64,000 bases of DNA from WHSM01 sp036375165 (GCA_036375165.1 DASUSI010000116.1:21885-85884), one strand, 5' to 3'. Positions 54,552 to 63,149 are shown, counted from the first letter of the stretch. Made by a program: numbers and translations. The notes: generated by a model not told the origin, from the sequence alone.

Positions 54552-54841
54552 ACAGCCCGAACCTCCCCAGGTGCACTCCAATCAGCGCACAGTAGGGTCA
54601 TCTACAGCAGGCAACAAGGCAATTACCGACGGTCAGTGAAGGATGTTTGAAGCTTTCTGTGATGTCGAGGCCGGTGAAGCCACCAGACAGTCACGGACAG
54701 CGAGTGTTTCTGCGCGATCGGTGTAAGAAGCGCCACAGAATCGACTGTTTACAGTGGACGGAGATGTACGCTCCGTGCTCACCCGCACGGGTGACACGAC
54801 AACCAGAACCGAACGGTTCGGGTGTGCCAGGGCCGGCGTCG

Positions 54842-55963
54842 TCAGATGTGTTGGGTGTCGCCCCGGTCGCGAAGCTGATCCACCAGTTTCTTGATGTCCT
54901 GGGCACGGTCCCGGTGGCACACCAGGGTCACGTCACCGGTGTCGACCACTACCAGGTCCCGGACCCCGAGCACCGCGACCAGGCGGCCGCCCTGCGGCAC
55001 CAGCACGTTGTGCTCGGAATCGACGGTCAGCGTCTCGCTGGAACCGATCATCACGTTGCCGGCGTCATCGGCGGGCAGCACGTCACCGAGGGTGTGGAAG
55101 TCGCCCACGTCGTTCCAGCCGAAATCCCCCGGTACGGTGGCCACCCGGCCAGCCGCCGCCGCGCCCTCCATCACCGCGTAGTCCACGGAGATCTTCTCCA
55201 GGTGCGGCCACTCTTTGGCGAGCACGGTCTCCCGGGACGGGTTGTCCCAGGCGGCGGCGATCCGGGTGATCCGCTCGTGCAGCGCGGGGCGCTGCCGGGC
55301 CAGCTCACTCAGGAACACCGACACCCGCCACACGAACATCCCGGCATTCCACAGGTGGTGCCCGGATTTCAGGTACTCCACGGCCACGTCGTACGACGGC
55401 TTCTCCCGAAACTCCGAGACCCGCAACGCACCCGACACCTCACCCAGTGGTGTGCCGGTGTGCAGGTAGCCGTATCCGGTCTCGGGCCGGGTCGGGGTGA
55501 TCCCGATGGTCGCCAGGTAGCCGGCCGACGCTACGGCCATCGCCGCTCGCGCGACCTCGGTGAACCGGACGGTGTCGCCGACCAGGTGGTCAGCCGGGAA
55601 CACCGCCATCACCGCGTCCTGGTCCCGCCGCGCGATCACGGCGGCGGCCAGTGCCACAGCGGCGCAGGAGTCCCGCGGCGACGGCTCCACCAGGATGTTC
55701 TCGTCCGGTACGGCAGGCAACTGGCGGGCCACCGCTGTCGCGTGGGTGGTCCCGGTCACCACGTACACCCCGGATCTGGGGGTGAGCGGTGAGAGCCGGT
55801 CGACCGTCGCCTGTAACAGGCTGCGGCCGGTACCGGACAGCGGATGCAGGAACTTGGGATGTCCCGCCCGGGACAACGGCCACAGTCGGGTGCCACTGCC
55901 ACCGGCAGGAATCACGGCGTGTAACGGAGGCGGGGTCTCCGTGCGGGATGCTTCCGGGGCCAT
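54842..55963 (-). CDS. manC: Mannose-1-phosphate guanylyltransferase
   Basis: ManC makes GDP-mannose from GTP and mannose-1-phosphate. The 373-residue protein carries the nucleotidyltransferase signature AVIPAGGSGTRLWPLSRAGHP with PKFL next. It then has VEPSPRDSCAAVALAAAVIA, FPADHLVGD, GYGYLHTG, FREKPSYDVAVEYL, WNAGMFVWR and GDFGWNDVGDFHTL. The ATG at 55963 overlaps the upstream glycosyltransferase stop (TGATG); a TTG one codon earlier is unlikely. By position it is the Rv3264c orthologue, normally close to fbiB, which shows that the preceding 21 kb is an insertion. Confidence 0.95.
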   Translation of the reverse strand: MAPEASRTETPPPLHAVIPAGGSGTRLWPLSRAGHPKFLHPLSGTGRSLLQATVDRLSPLTPRSGVYVVTGTTHATAVARQLPAVPDENILVEPSPRDSCAAVALAAAVIARRDQDAVMAVFPADHLVGDTVRFTEVARAAMAVASAGYLATIGITPTRPETGYGYLHTGTPLGEVSGALRVSEFREKPSYDVAVEYLKSGHHLWNAGMFVWRVSVFLSELARQRPALHERITRIAAAWDNPSRETVLAKEWPHLEKISVDYAVMEGAAAAGRVATVPGDFGWNDVGDFHTLGDVLPADDAGNVMIGSSETLTVDSEHNVLVPQGGRLVAVLGVRDLVVVDTGDVTLVCHRDRAQDIKKLVDQLRDRGDTQHI

Positions 55964-57165
55964 CAACCTTCACCCTGAACGGCGGCCCGGCCCCACGAGT
56001 GCAGGTGCGCCTCGGCGCTGGACTGCCAGGTGAACTCCGTCGCCCGCTCCACCCCGCGCCGGGACAGGTCAGCCCGGCGATCGGCGTCATGGAGCAGGTT
56101 TCCCAGGTCGCGCGCGATCGAGTCGATGTCCTCGCCGGTGTAGGCGACCGCGTCGCCACCGACCTCCGGCAGCGAGAGCCGGGGTGTGGTGAGCACCGGG
56201 GCACCGCAGGCCATGGCCTCCAGGATCGGCAGGCCGAAACCTTCACCGTGACTCGGGTACGCCGCCACCAGCGCACCGCCGAGGTATCCGGGCAGGTCTC
56301 CGTACCGGAGGTAGCCGGGGCGCAACAGCCGCAGATGCGCGGGAAGGTTTGCCACGGCACGGTCAATGTCGTCGTCGTGCCCTGAGCCACCGGCGATCAC
56401 CAGTGCCGGCGGGTTGTCCCAGTCGACGACCGCCTGCGCCCAGCCGCGGATCAGGGTGGGGACGTTCTTGCGTGGTTCCTTTGCGCCGAGGAAAGCCACG
56501 TACTTGGAGCCGGCGAGACCGAGCCGGGCGGCGACCCGGGCCTTCTCCGCGTCGGAGGGTACGTGGAACGCCTCCGGGTCCACGCCGTGGTACGCCACGT
56601 CGATCTTCGTCGGATCGGCGTCCAGCAACCTGATCAGTTCGTCGCGGGTCGCCTTGCTCGGCACGATCACCCGGGCGGCACGACGCAGTGACGTCTTGAT
56701 CGCGGAACGGAAGAAGGTGCCGCGTGCCTTGTCGTAGTGCTCCGGCTCGGTGAAGAACGTCGCGTCGTGGACGGTGACGGTCACCGGCATTCCGGCACGT
56801 AGCGGGCAGGTGTAGTAGGGCGAGTGGATGACCTGCGCGCCGACCGTCTGCGCGAACAACGGAAGGCCGGTCTGTTCCCAGGCGAGCCGGGCGGGCCGGT
56901 GCGAGACCGCACTCGGTGCCGACTCGACGCGAGCCTCCGGAAGCATGCGGGCGTAGCGCTCCGCGTCGGTGCGCTGGCAGACGACCACCAGGTCGGTCTC
57001 GACCCTGCTGAGAGCACCGATCAGGCCGTCCACGTAGCGTCCGACGCCGCCACGGTCAGCCGGGACGCTGGTCGCATCCACGAGCACGCGGGGCAGGCTG
57101 CCGCCGGTCACGGATCCCAACTCCTCGTTGAATAGCTCCTGCACACTGTGCGATCGCAGCGCCAT
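55963..57165 (-). CDS. GT4 family glycosyltransferase
   Basis: This 400-residue GT-B enzyme contains GGVGRYVDGLIGALSRVETD, HSPYYTCPLRAGMPVTVTVHD, YVAFLGAKEPRKNVPTLI, the retaining-GT motif HGEGFGLPILEAMACGAPVL and an acidic C-terminal end. It resembles mannosyl- or rhamnosyltransferases of envelope glycans and is translationally coupled to manC, which suggests GDP-mannose as donor (inference). The ATG at 57165 has a ribosome binding site only one base away. A GTG at 57111 with GAGGAG 9 bases upstream is a good alternative start. Confidence 0.88.
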   Translation of the reverse strand: MALRSHSVQELFNEELGSVTGGSLPRVLVDATSVPADRGGVGRYVDGLIGALSRVETDLVVVCQRTDAERYARMLPEARVESAPSAVSHRPARLAWEQTGLPLFAQTVGAQVIHSPYYTCPLRAGMPVTVTVHDATFFTEPEHYDKARGTFFRSAIKTSLRRAARVIVPSKATRDELIRLLDADPTKIDVAYHGVDPEAFHVPSDAEKARVAARLGLAGSKYVAFLGAKEPRKNVPTLIRGWAQAVVDWDNPPALVIAGGSGHDDDIDRAVANLPAHLRLLRPGYLRYGDLPGYLGGALVAAYPSHGEGFGLPILEAMACGAPVLTTPRLSLPEVGGDAVAYTGEDIDSIARDLGNLLHDADRRADLSRRGVERATEFTWQSSAEAHLHSWGRAAVQGEG

Positions 57166-57438
57166 ACTCCTACGGCGGTGTAGATCACACCTACTTGTCT
57201 TCTATTTCACACGCCTCCGCAAGCCTACGCCGCGCCCGGCAGGGGTAGTCCACCGCGCCACGGCCGGATAGTCCGGATAGTTGCGGGAACGTCATCATGC
57301 CGCCAGATGATCACGCCAGGTAATGGGACATGGCCACCAATCATCTTCAACCTCGCTATCTCCCTGTTTCACCAGGCCAGAGGCGCTCCCGCTGCCTGAT
57401 CGGTCGAAGTGGACCAAGCCCGTGTGAGACTGGGCGGC

Positions 57439-58197
57439 ATGGCTGACACCTCCCCGGCCGGCCTGCTCGCCGCCGCCATGGCCGCCGACCCGGCCCGCCC
57501 CCTGATCACGTACTACGACGACGCCACCAGGGAGCGTACTGAACTGTCGGTGGCCACCGTGGACAACTGGGTCGCGAAAACCGCCAACCTGCTGGTGGAC
57601 GGGTGCGGCCTGATGCCCGGGGACCGTGCGGTCGCGCTGCTGCCCGCGCACTGGCAGACCGCCGCGGTGCTGCTGGGCTGCTGGGCGGCCGGGGTCGCCA
57701 GCGCGCATGCCGCCCGATCGGACAGGCCGGAGCCGGTTCAGGTCTCGTTCGCAGCCGTGGATCGGGTGGAGGAGGCGCGGGCATGGCCCGCCGACGAGCG
57801 GTACGCGCTGGCACTGGCTCCGCTCGCGGCAGCATTGCGCGAAGTGCCGGAAGGGTTCGTCGACTACATCACGGAGGTACGCCAGCACGGCGACCGGTTC
57901 GTACCGGTGGAGCCGGTGGACCCGGACACGGACGCGCTGGTGGGGCTACCCCGGGGGGCACTCAGTCACCGAGCCCTCGCCGCCGCTGCCGCCGACCGGG
58001 CGGCGGGGCTCGGCTTGACCGCCGGCAGCCGGCTACTGATCGTGGACAGCCCCCAGGCCCCGGCCCGGCCACTGGACTGGCTGCTCGCACCGCTGGCAGC
58101 CGGGGCATCGGTGGTGCTGTGCCGCAACGCCGACCCTGACAAGCTGGCGACCCGCGCCGAACAGGAACGGATCACCACCACCCTGTCCACTCCCTGA
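57439..58197 (+). CDS. TIGR03089 family protein (AMP-binding-like fold)
   Basis: This 252-residue protein matches TIGR03089, an actinobacterial family resembling the N-terminal part of acyl-CoA synthetases: PARPLITYYDDATRERTELS, VDNWVAKTANLLVDGCGL, GDRAVALLPAHWQTAAVLLG and DPDTDALVGLPRGALSHRAL. The phosphate-binding loop and the C-terminal lid of true AMP-forming enzymes are not seen, so activity is doubtful. ATG 57439 (MADTSPAGLL) is preferred to an upstream in-frame start at 57409. Its synteny near manC matches Rv3268. Confidence 0.85.
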   Translation: MADTSPAGLLAAAMAADPARPLITYYDDATRERTELSVATVDNWVAKTANLLVDGCGLMPGDRAVALLPAHWQTAAVLLGCWAAGVASAHAARSDRPEPVQVSFAAVDRVEEARAWPADERYALALAPLAAALREVPEGFVDYITEVRQHGDRFVPVEPVDPDTDALVGLPRGALSHRALAAAAADRAAGLGLTAGSRLLIVDSPQAPARPLDWLLAPLAAGASVVLCRNADPDKLATRAEQERITTTLSTP

Positions 58198-58230
58198 CCC
58201 CACGTTCCTTGCGGATCTTGGAAGGTTTCC

Positions 58231-59343
58231 CTAGGACGTGACCCGGTAGAGCGCCTGCATTCCGGCCGCGATGTGGTCACCAACATGACAGTGGAACAAC
58301 CACGTGCCGGCGGCGTCGGGTCGCATATCGGCGGTCGCCATGCTGGCGGGAAGCAGGTTGGCCACGTCGGTTCGCATACCATGCGCGGTGACGGTGTTGC
58401 CGTGCCAGTGTGGAGTGTGCAGGTCGACCTCGGTCCCCATACCCATCAGGTACCAGCGCACCCGCTCCCCTTTTCGCAAGGTGAGGACCGGGCCGTTGCC
58501 GTACACATAGCCGTTGATGGTGTGCATCAGATTCGACTCGATGAAGCCCTCGTCTTCCACGTCGACCTTGCCGGTGGTGAACTTCTCGATGTTGGAATCC
58601 AGTAACGGACTTGAGTTCTCATCCACGACCTCGAACAGTGAGAACACTTCGTGGTCGACGTCCTTGGGGCTGCCGTCCGGCTTGGCTTCGCCTTTCGCGG
58701 TGACGACCAGAAAGCCCGACAGCCCGGCGTAGACATCGCCGATCTCGTCGGCGTGGGAGTGGTACATCCACAGCGCGGAACTGCCCTCCATCGGCCCGGG
58801 TCCGGCTCGCTCGGGCACCTGCCAGGTGTACGTGTGCGTGCCCTGCGGGGGGACCTCGTCGTCGCGCTTGTCGCCGTCCGTGGTGCCGTCAGCGTACGGG
58901 GCTCCCTCGCTGTCCTTCTCGTAGAAGACGCCGTGCGGGTGAACCGACGTGGGGAACGGGCAGTTGTTGCGGAATACGACCTTGATGGTGTCGCCGACCT
59001 CGGCCCGGATCACCGGCCCGAGGAAGCCCAGGTAACCCTCGGACTCAGGGCGGTTCTTGACTTTGGCGAAGGTCTGGTCGGTGTAACCCCGGTAGACGCA
59101 TTTCTGGTAACTGGGTCCGATCCGGCCCTTGCCTGGTGCCACGAACACGTTCTCGGCCTCACCGAACGGCTTCCCGGTGATCTTGTTCTCCCTGTCCGGT
59201 GCGTAGTCCCAGCGCACAGGGTCGGCAGCGATGAAGTAGGTGCGCTCTCGACCCCGACCGGTGGCGTCGCTGGCTCCGCTGGTGCATCCGGTTGCGAGCA
59301 GCAGGACAGCCAGAGCCAGGACATGGACAGGCAGCAACCTCAC
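58231..59343 (-). CDS. Multicopper oxidase lipoprotein, probable ferroxidase
   Basis: Signal peptide with lipobox LLLATGC, then a cupredoxin-type oxidase of 370 residues. All copper ligand motifs are visible: TSVHPHGVFY, MYHSHADEIGD, LHTPHWHGN and the type 1/3 cluster FHCHVGDHIAAGM. The block GYTDQTFAKVKNRPESEGYLGFLGPVIRAEVGD is ceruloplasmin/hephaestin-like, suggesting Fe2+ oxidation at the cell surface. An iron box sits 20 bases before the GTG start, and GGAGG is 6 bases upstream. Iron-repressed expression would link it to iron uptake. A phenol or copper oxidase role is the alternative. Confidence 0.88.
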   Translation of the reverse strand: MRLLPVHVLALAVLLLATGCTSGASDATGRGRERTYFIAADPVRWDYAPDRENKITGKPFGEAENVFVAPGKGRIGPSYQKCVYRGYTDQTFAKVKNRPESEGYLGFLGPVIRAEVGDTIKVVFRNNCPFPTSVHPHGVFYEKDSEGAPYADGTTDGDKRDDEVPPQGTHTYTWQVPERAGPGPMEGSSALWMYHSHADEIGDVYAGLSGFLVVTAKGEAKPDGSPKDVDHEVFSLFEVVDENSSPLLDSNIEKFTTGKVDVEDEGFIESNLMHTINGYVYGNGPVLTLRKGERVRWYLMGMGTEVDLHTPHWHGNTVTAHGMRTDVANLLPASMATADMRPDAAGTWLFHCHVGDHIAAGMQALYRVTS

Positions 59344-59363
59344 TGAGACCTCCGAGGGGATTC

Positions 59364-59382
59364 TTAGGTAAGCCTTACCTTA
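59364..59382. promoter_or_regulatory. DtxR/IdeR-type iron box
   Basis: TTAGGTAAGCCTTACCTTA matches the 19-base iron-box consensus TTAGGTTAGGCTAACCTAA at 15 positions and has a perfect inner palindrome AGGTAAG-C-CTTACCT. It lies 21 bases upstream of the multicopper oxidase start, where a bound iron repressor would block transcription. Confidence 0.8.
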
Positions 59383-59466
59383 CCGAACGGTCCATGTCAG
59401 GAGGTCAGGGGGTACGCCGGCTCGTCGCCGGCCTCGTCCCACGCCGCTTGCCAACCCAGTGATGAA

Positions 59467-59499
59467 GGTGTCGGCCCTCCGGGTGGAAGGGCCGACACC
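59467..59499. terminator. Strong hairpin after the 59515-60117 gene
   Basis: GGTGTCGGCCCT and AGGGCCGACACC form a perfect 12-base stem with a 9-base loop, 15 bases beyond the minus-strand stop at 59515. There is no T-run on the minus strand, as is usual for actinobacterial terminators. Confidence 0.75.
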
Positions 59500-59514
59500 G
59501 CTGTGCCGCTCCGG

Positions 59515-60117
59515 TCAGGCGACCATCGTCCACATTGCCCGGTACGCGGCGGCCTCGGAGTGCATCCAGGCGACGAATCCGGGGTCCTGCTCGAGCGATC
59601 TGAAGTCGATGCCCCGGCGGACATCCACCACGACGGGTGAGACTCCGTCCGGGTGCAACTGCTCAGCGACCTGCTGCATCAGCCACAACATCACGTCGGC
59701 TGCTTCACGCTCCAGCGGCTCGACCCTGACGTACATCCGGATCGCCTCGACCCGGCCGTCCGGGTGCTGGACGACCAGGTTCGGGGTGACCTTCACCGCC
59801 ATGTCTGAGGCCCGCCAGCGACCGGTGCGAGCCGGTAGGACCTGGGTGTCCCCGATCTGGCTCACCCAGCGCAGCCAGCCTTCGGCGAGCTGGGCGTAGT
59901 TGGCCGCCTTGCTTGGTGGGGCATTGTCGACGGCCCGCTGGATCACATCGCGGTCGTTGTTCATCTGCCGTCCCTGCCGGGCGGCGAGCAGGAAACGGCG
60001 GTAGAAATCGCGGGCGGGGGTGTAGGGCTCGTTTCCCTGCGCGACCTGACCCGTCACGACACTGAGCCGGGCGGGGCCTGCCGCGCGTACGTAGTTCATG
60101 AATTCGAACAGGCTCAC
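59515..60117 (-). CDS. Conserved-looking protein of unknown function
   Basis: This 200-residue soluble protein from GTG 60117 (VSLFEFMNYVRAAG) contains RDFYRRFLLAARQGRQMNND, KAANYAQLAEGWLRWVSQ, VLPARTGRWRASDMAVKVTP and ADVMLWLMQQVAEQL, ending in AAYRAMWTMVA. It was not recognised. The reading frame is open upstream through a GC-rich hairpin into a degenerate 2H-phosphoesterase gene, but that stretch has no coding character. The start is placed at GTG 60117 (ATG 60099 is an alternative). A strong terminator follows. Confidence 0.68.
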   Translation of the reverse strand: MSLFEFMNYVRAAGPARLSVVTGQVAQGNEPYTPARDFYRRFLLAARQGRQMNNDRDVIQRAVDNAPPSKAANYAQLAEGWLRWVSQIGDTQVLPARTGRWRASDMAVKVTPNLVVQHPDGRVEAIRMYVRVEPLEREAADVMLWLMQQVAEQLHPDGVSPVVVDVRRGIDFRSLEQDPGFVAWMHSEAAAYRAMWTMVA

Positions 60118-60275
60118 GTGGCACTTGCTACTGTTGGCCAAGTTCCGCGACCTCCGCGTTGTCGCCCCCGGGTGAGCGGCAGGTCGAGCATTCAGTCGCG
60201 GTACGAATCGAGCCGAACAACTGGCGCGATTCCCGGGGTCGCGGCTAAAGTGGGGCGGCAACACGGCGATGTTAC

Positions 60276-60328
60276 AAGCCCCGGTGCTCGGTCTACCCCT
60301 CGTGGGCGGACCGTCCGCCCCGGGGCTT
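60276..60328. terminator. Compound hairpin between the 2H remnant and the downstream gene
   Basis: An outer stem AAGCCCCGG/CCGGGGCTT (60276-60284 with 60320-60328) encloses an inner palindrome GGGCGGAC-C-GTCCGCCC. It lies past the region of 2H similarity on the minus strand and is best read as a terminator or structured leader. It also argues that the open frame across it is not coding. Confidence 0.5.
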
Positions 60329-60393
60329 CTCATTCTACCGGGCTGGACCGACATTCTTGAGGGCTCAGCGACCTCGTATGTGGACGGCTGACT

Positions 60394-60950
60394 GCCAAGC
60401 GGGAATTCGCAGACAGCACGCCAGGAGTTCGGTTCCGATGATCCAGTGATGAGTTGTACAGCGGCAACGGGAGCGTGAATCGGTAGGTGTCGGGAGACGG
60501 CCTCAGCAGCCTCGTTGAGTATGGACCTCGGCGCGCCGTGGCCGATGGTCAGATGGGGGATCACTCCGGTGTGGACGCCCGCGTACGGTGGCGATTTCGG
60601 GAACCGCTGCCACACCGCTCCGGTGAGCTGACGAAGCTCATCCGGCTGTGGCGCGAGCCAGACCACGGTGTCACCGAACCACTCGACGTGCGTGAGGCTG
60701 AACTGGAACCGGGGCACCGCCCGGACGATCCCGGCCAGGGCGTCGAGCACGTCCTCGTTGATCCGCCCCGGCGGCAGGAACGGGTACCGCACGGTGACAT
60801 GCGGGGGTACGCCCCACGAAGCAGCCCGTCGAGGGTCGTCCAGAACCGGCCGACCCCGGCCTCAGCCTCCGGCACCGCCACGATGAGTGCGCTCTCCGTG
60901 GGCTCCACCCCCGCAGTGTCGGTGATCCCCGGATCCCAAGCCACCGACAT
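60394..60950 (-). pseudogene. 2'-5' RNA ligase (2H phosphoesterase) family gene with frameshift
   Basis: The N-terminal part (ESALIVAVPEAEAGVGRFW) is in one frame and the rest in another. Adding one G on the minus strand in the GGG at 60825-60827 would give LDGAASWGVPPHVTVRYPF, restoring the first 2H motif (HVT). The second, PHLTIG, and the family blocks FQFSLTHVEWFGDTVVWLAP and AVCEFPLG follow in the second frame. No stop codon follows where the family normally ends (near 60394). Either an inactivated gene or a sequencing/assembly error in a G-run. Family members hydrolyse cyclic phosphodiesters or ligate RNA. Confidence 0.75.
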
Positions 60951-61368
60951 GCTGCGCGACCTTAAGGCGTATATCCCCCAGACAGGTGAATGCCGGGAAT
61001 CGCGGTGGCCTCCGTTCGAGTAGCCACGGGTGCCTCCGCACCTCGTGGAGTAATCGAGTGCCGTCAGTTCCAGTTCTGGCGTGCTCCTGCCTTTCCGACC
61101 GAACCCGCCGGCGCGCTCGCAGTGCCATCACAGGAGGCGTATCACAACTGGACAAAACAGGATCTAACACGTAAGACAGCGGTGAGATGAGGAGGTCCAC
61201 AAAGCCTTGATGACAACAGCATGCCTGATTGCAGGAGATCGTTCACTACGGTGTGTAATGCATCCATCACGTACTAGCAGTATCGACCATGTTTGTCAAT
61301 ATCTTCCCCCTTTGCGAAGAATACCGTATTGTGCCGTTGGGTCATTCGCATTCATAAGGAGGAATGCG
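60951..61368. other. Intergenic region with AT-rich right half
   Basis: 418 bases without a convincing gene; short open frames here lack domains and good ribosome binding sites. The stretch 61200-61360 is unusually AT-rich for this genome and ends in AAGGAGG just before the small peptide gene at 61369, so it probably holds that gene's promoter. A minus-strand TTGACA at about 61300 lacks a well-spaced -10. Confidence 0.5.
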
Positions 61369-61551
61369 ATGTCGGCATCACGATCCCGTTCGCGTGTGCT
61401 CATCTCGGCTGGTCGCGGGAGATTTCTGCGGCAGGCGGCGGTTGGTATGTCCGGCGCTTCGGTGGTGACGTCGACTGAGGCGGCGGCCTGCCAACATTCC
61501 TGGTCAGCGCGCAACAGCGGTTACATCTGCCACTGCCTCGACGATTTCTGA
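61369..61551 (+). CDS. Small Cys-containing peptide of unknown function
   Basis: A 60-residue frame with an ideal ribosome binding site (AAGGAGG, 6 bases before ATG 61369), much better than most genes in the window. The N-terminal half is basic with an Arg/Ser-rich run (MSASRSRSRVLISAGRGR). A short less polar part follows (FLRQAAVGMSGASVV). The last 20 residues contain three Cys in ACQHSW and YICHCLDDF. The leader/core look recalls precursor peptides, but no modification enzyme, protease or transporter is adjacent, and the double Arg of a Tat signal is missing. It precedes the secreted lysozyme-like gene by 166 bases. Confidence 0.6.
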   Translation: MSASRSRSRVLISAGRGRFLRQAAVGMSGASVVTSTEAAACQHSWSARNSGYICHCLDDF

Positions 61552-61717
61552 ATTCCAGAGTCAGCGATCGGCTGAAAAGTCGGCAGACAACGCCGGTGCG
61601 GGCACATCCGAACAGTTCGATGAATGCTTTTCATCTTCGTCCGGTGCGGGTGCGGGATCAGGAAGTGTGGCACGACGTGGACCTGACGTTCCCAATAAGT
61701 TCCAATGGGGAGGCTCC

Positions 61718-62950
61718 ATGCACACCAAACTCGCTCGGATTCTGACCGTCGTCGCCGTGGGAATCGCCAGCGCGGCATCCACCACAGCGGCATCCGCGTC
61801 AGACATCGGCACGCTGGACATCAACGCGGCGGCCGACCTCTGCGCCCACGTCGGCCACAACGCCGGATTCCCCAACGACCGGCTCGTCACGGCAGTGGCC
61901 GTGGCATTGGCCGAATCCCGTTGCAATCCCGACGCCACCGGCACCAACACCGACGGATCACGAGATCGCGGCTTGTGGCAGATCAACAGCCGCTACCACC
62001 CAGAAGTGTCCGACGTCTGCGCCTATGACGCCCAATGCAACGCCAACGAGGCCTACCGAATCTCCAGCCAGGGAACCAGCTGGACCCCGTGGACCACGTA
62101 CAACAATGGTGCCTACACCTCCTGGCTGGACGAAGCCCGCGCCGCGGTCGACCGACTGAACACTGGTCCGACGAGTGTGATCTGGCGGCAGTCGAACTAC
62201 ACCACCAGCAGCGGCGGATGGAGCTTCGGCTGGGGCGGCGAAGCCCGAACCCGATGCGCCCCCATCACCGGAGACTGGGACGGCGACGGCGACGACACCC
62301 CCGGCCTCGCCTGCTTCGACAGCACCAACGGCTGGACCTGGCTCCAAACCAACTACAACGCCTCCAGCGGATCCACATCCTTCGGCTGGGGCGGCACCGC
62401 CCGAGCATTCTGCTACCCCATCACCGGCGACTGGGACGGCGACGGCGACACCACCGTCGGCCTGACCTGCCCCACCTCAGGCGGCTGGATCTGGCACCAA
62501 ACCAACTACAACGCCTCCAGCGCATCCACATCCTTCGGCTGGGGCGGCGTCACCTCCAACACCACCTACCCCATCACCGGAGACTGGGACGGCGACGGCG
62601 ACACCACCGTCGGCCTCGCCAGACTCACCTCAGGCGGCTGGAGCTGGGGCCACACCAACTACAACGCCCCCAGCAGCAGCTGGACCTACGGATGGGGCTC
62701 CGCCACCCTCACCAACGCACTACCCATCACCGGCGACTGGGACGGCAACGACACCGACACCATCGGCCTCGCCACCCACACCAGCGACGGCTGGATCTGG
62801 CGCCACTCCAACTACACCGCCTCCAGCGGCAGCTGGATCTACGGATGGGGCTCCGCCACCCTCTCACCCACCTACTACACCCCCATCACCGGCGACTGGA
62901 ACGCCGACGGCAAAACCAGCATCGGCATCGCCAGCGCAAAACGCCGCTGA
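61718..62950 (+). CDS. Secreted lysozyme-like muralytic protein with FG-GAP-type repeats
   Basis: The 410-residue protein has a signal peptide (1-28, ending ASAS). A lysozyme/transglycosylase-like domain (about 34-145) carries a probable catalytic Glu67 in VALAESRCNPDATG, followed by RDRGLWQINSRYHPEV. Such domains cleave peptidoglycan glycan strands. The remaining 250 residues are five repeats of about 50 residues, each ending with PITGDWDGDGDxTxGL, a Ca2+-binding FG-GAP/VCBS-like loop. They probably form a beta-propeller or stalk that binds the wall or another cell. GGGGAGG before the ATG at 61718 supports the start. Confidence 0.88.
   Translation: MHTKLARILTVVAVGIASAASTTAASASDIGTLDINAAADLCAHVGHNAGFPNDRLVTAVAVALAESRCNPDATGTNTDGSRDRGLWQINSRYHPEVSDVCAYDAQCNANEAYRISSQGTSWTPWTTYNNGAYTSWLDEARAAVDRLNTGPTSVIWRQSNYTTSSGGWSFGWGGEARTRCAPITGDWDGDGDDTPGLACFDSTNGWTWLQTNYNASSGSTSFGWGGTARAFCYPITGDWDGDGDTTVGLTCPTSGGWIWHQTNYNASSASTSFGWGGVTSNTTYPITGDWDGDGDTTVGLARLTSGGWSWGHTNYNAPSSSWTYGWGSATLTNALPITGDWDGNDTDTIGLATHTSDGWIWRHSNYTASSGSWIYGWGSATLSPTYYTPITGDWNADGKTSIGIASAKRR
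62179..62940 (+). repeat. Five tandem repeats of about 150 bp in the lysozyme-like gene
   Basis: Units encode W-x-W-x-x-TNYNASS-x-S-x-x-FGWGG, then PITGDWDGDGD. The DNA itself is highly repetitive (CCCATCACCGGCGACTGGGA recurs), especially units two and three, which suggests recent duplication or gene conversion. The last unit has drifted (GDWNADGKTS). Confidence 0.85.
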
Positions 62951-63067
62951 CACCTGAGGAACGGTACGACACCGGAAGAACCACGTAGCACCAATTGGCC
63001 ACACCGGGCAATGACACGTCCCGCCGCACTACGGAAACCCGCGGCTCGTGTCATCGCGGGGATCATC

Positions 63068-63097
63068 GTAGGGGTCGCCCAGCAGGGCGGCCCCTAC
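63068..63097. terminator. Hairpin after the lysozyme-like gene
   Basis: GTAGGGG and CCCCTAC (7-base stem) enclose CGCCC/GGGCG (5-base stem) and an AGCA-type loop, 118 bases after the stop at 62950 and 53 bases before the convergent gene's end. It probably serves as a bidirectional terminator. Confidence 0.65.
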
Positions 63098-63149
63098 ACA
63101 TGCTTTCCTTCGGACAGATCGCGTACCGTGCCTCAGTTGTGGCCGATCC

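Noticed and set aside
59515..60792. A single 425-residue fusion of a 2H phosphoesterase with the unknown downstream protein
   Set aside because: The linking part crosses a strong hairpin, has low-complexity composition, and family similarity stops at the normal 2H end; two separate genes fit better.
61369..61551. Lanthipeptide or lasso peptide precursor
   Set aside because: No modification enzyme, leader peptidase or transporter gene is adjacent, and the leader lacks a double-Gly or lasso-type Thr motif; only a generic small peptide can be claimed.
62179..62940. CRISPR array
   Set aside because: The repeat period is about 150 bases, in frame and coding; there are no short identical repeats with unique spacers and no cas genes.
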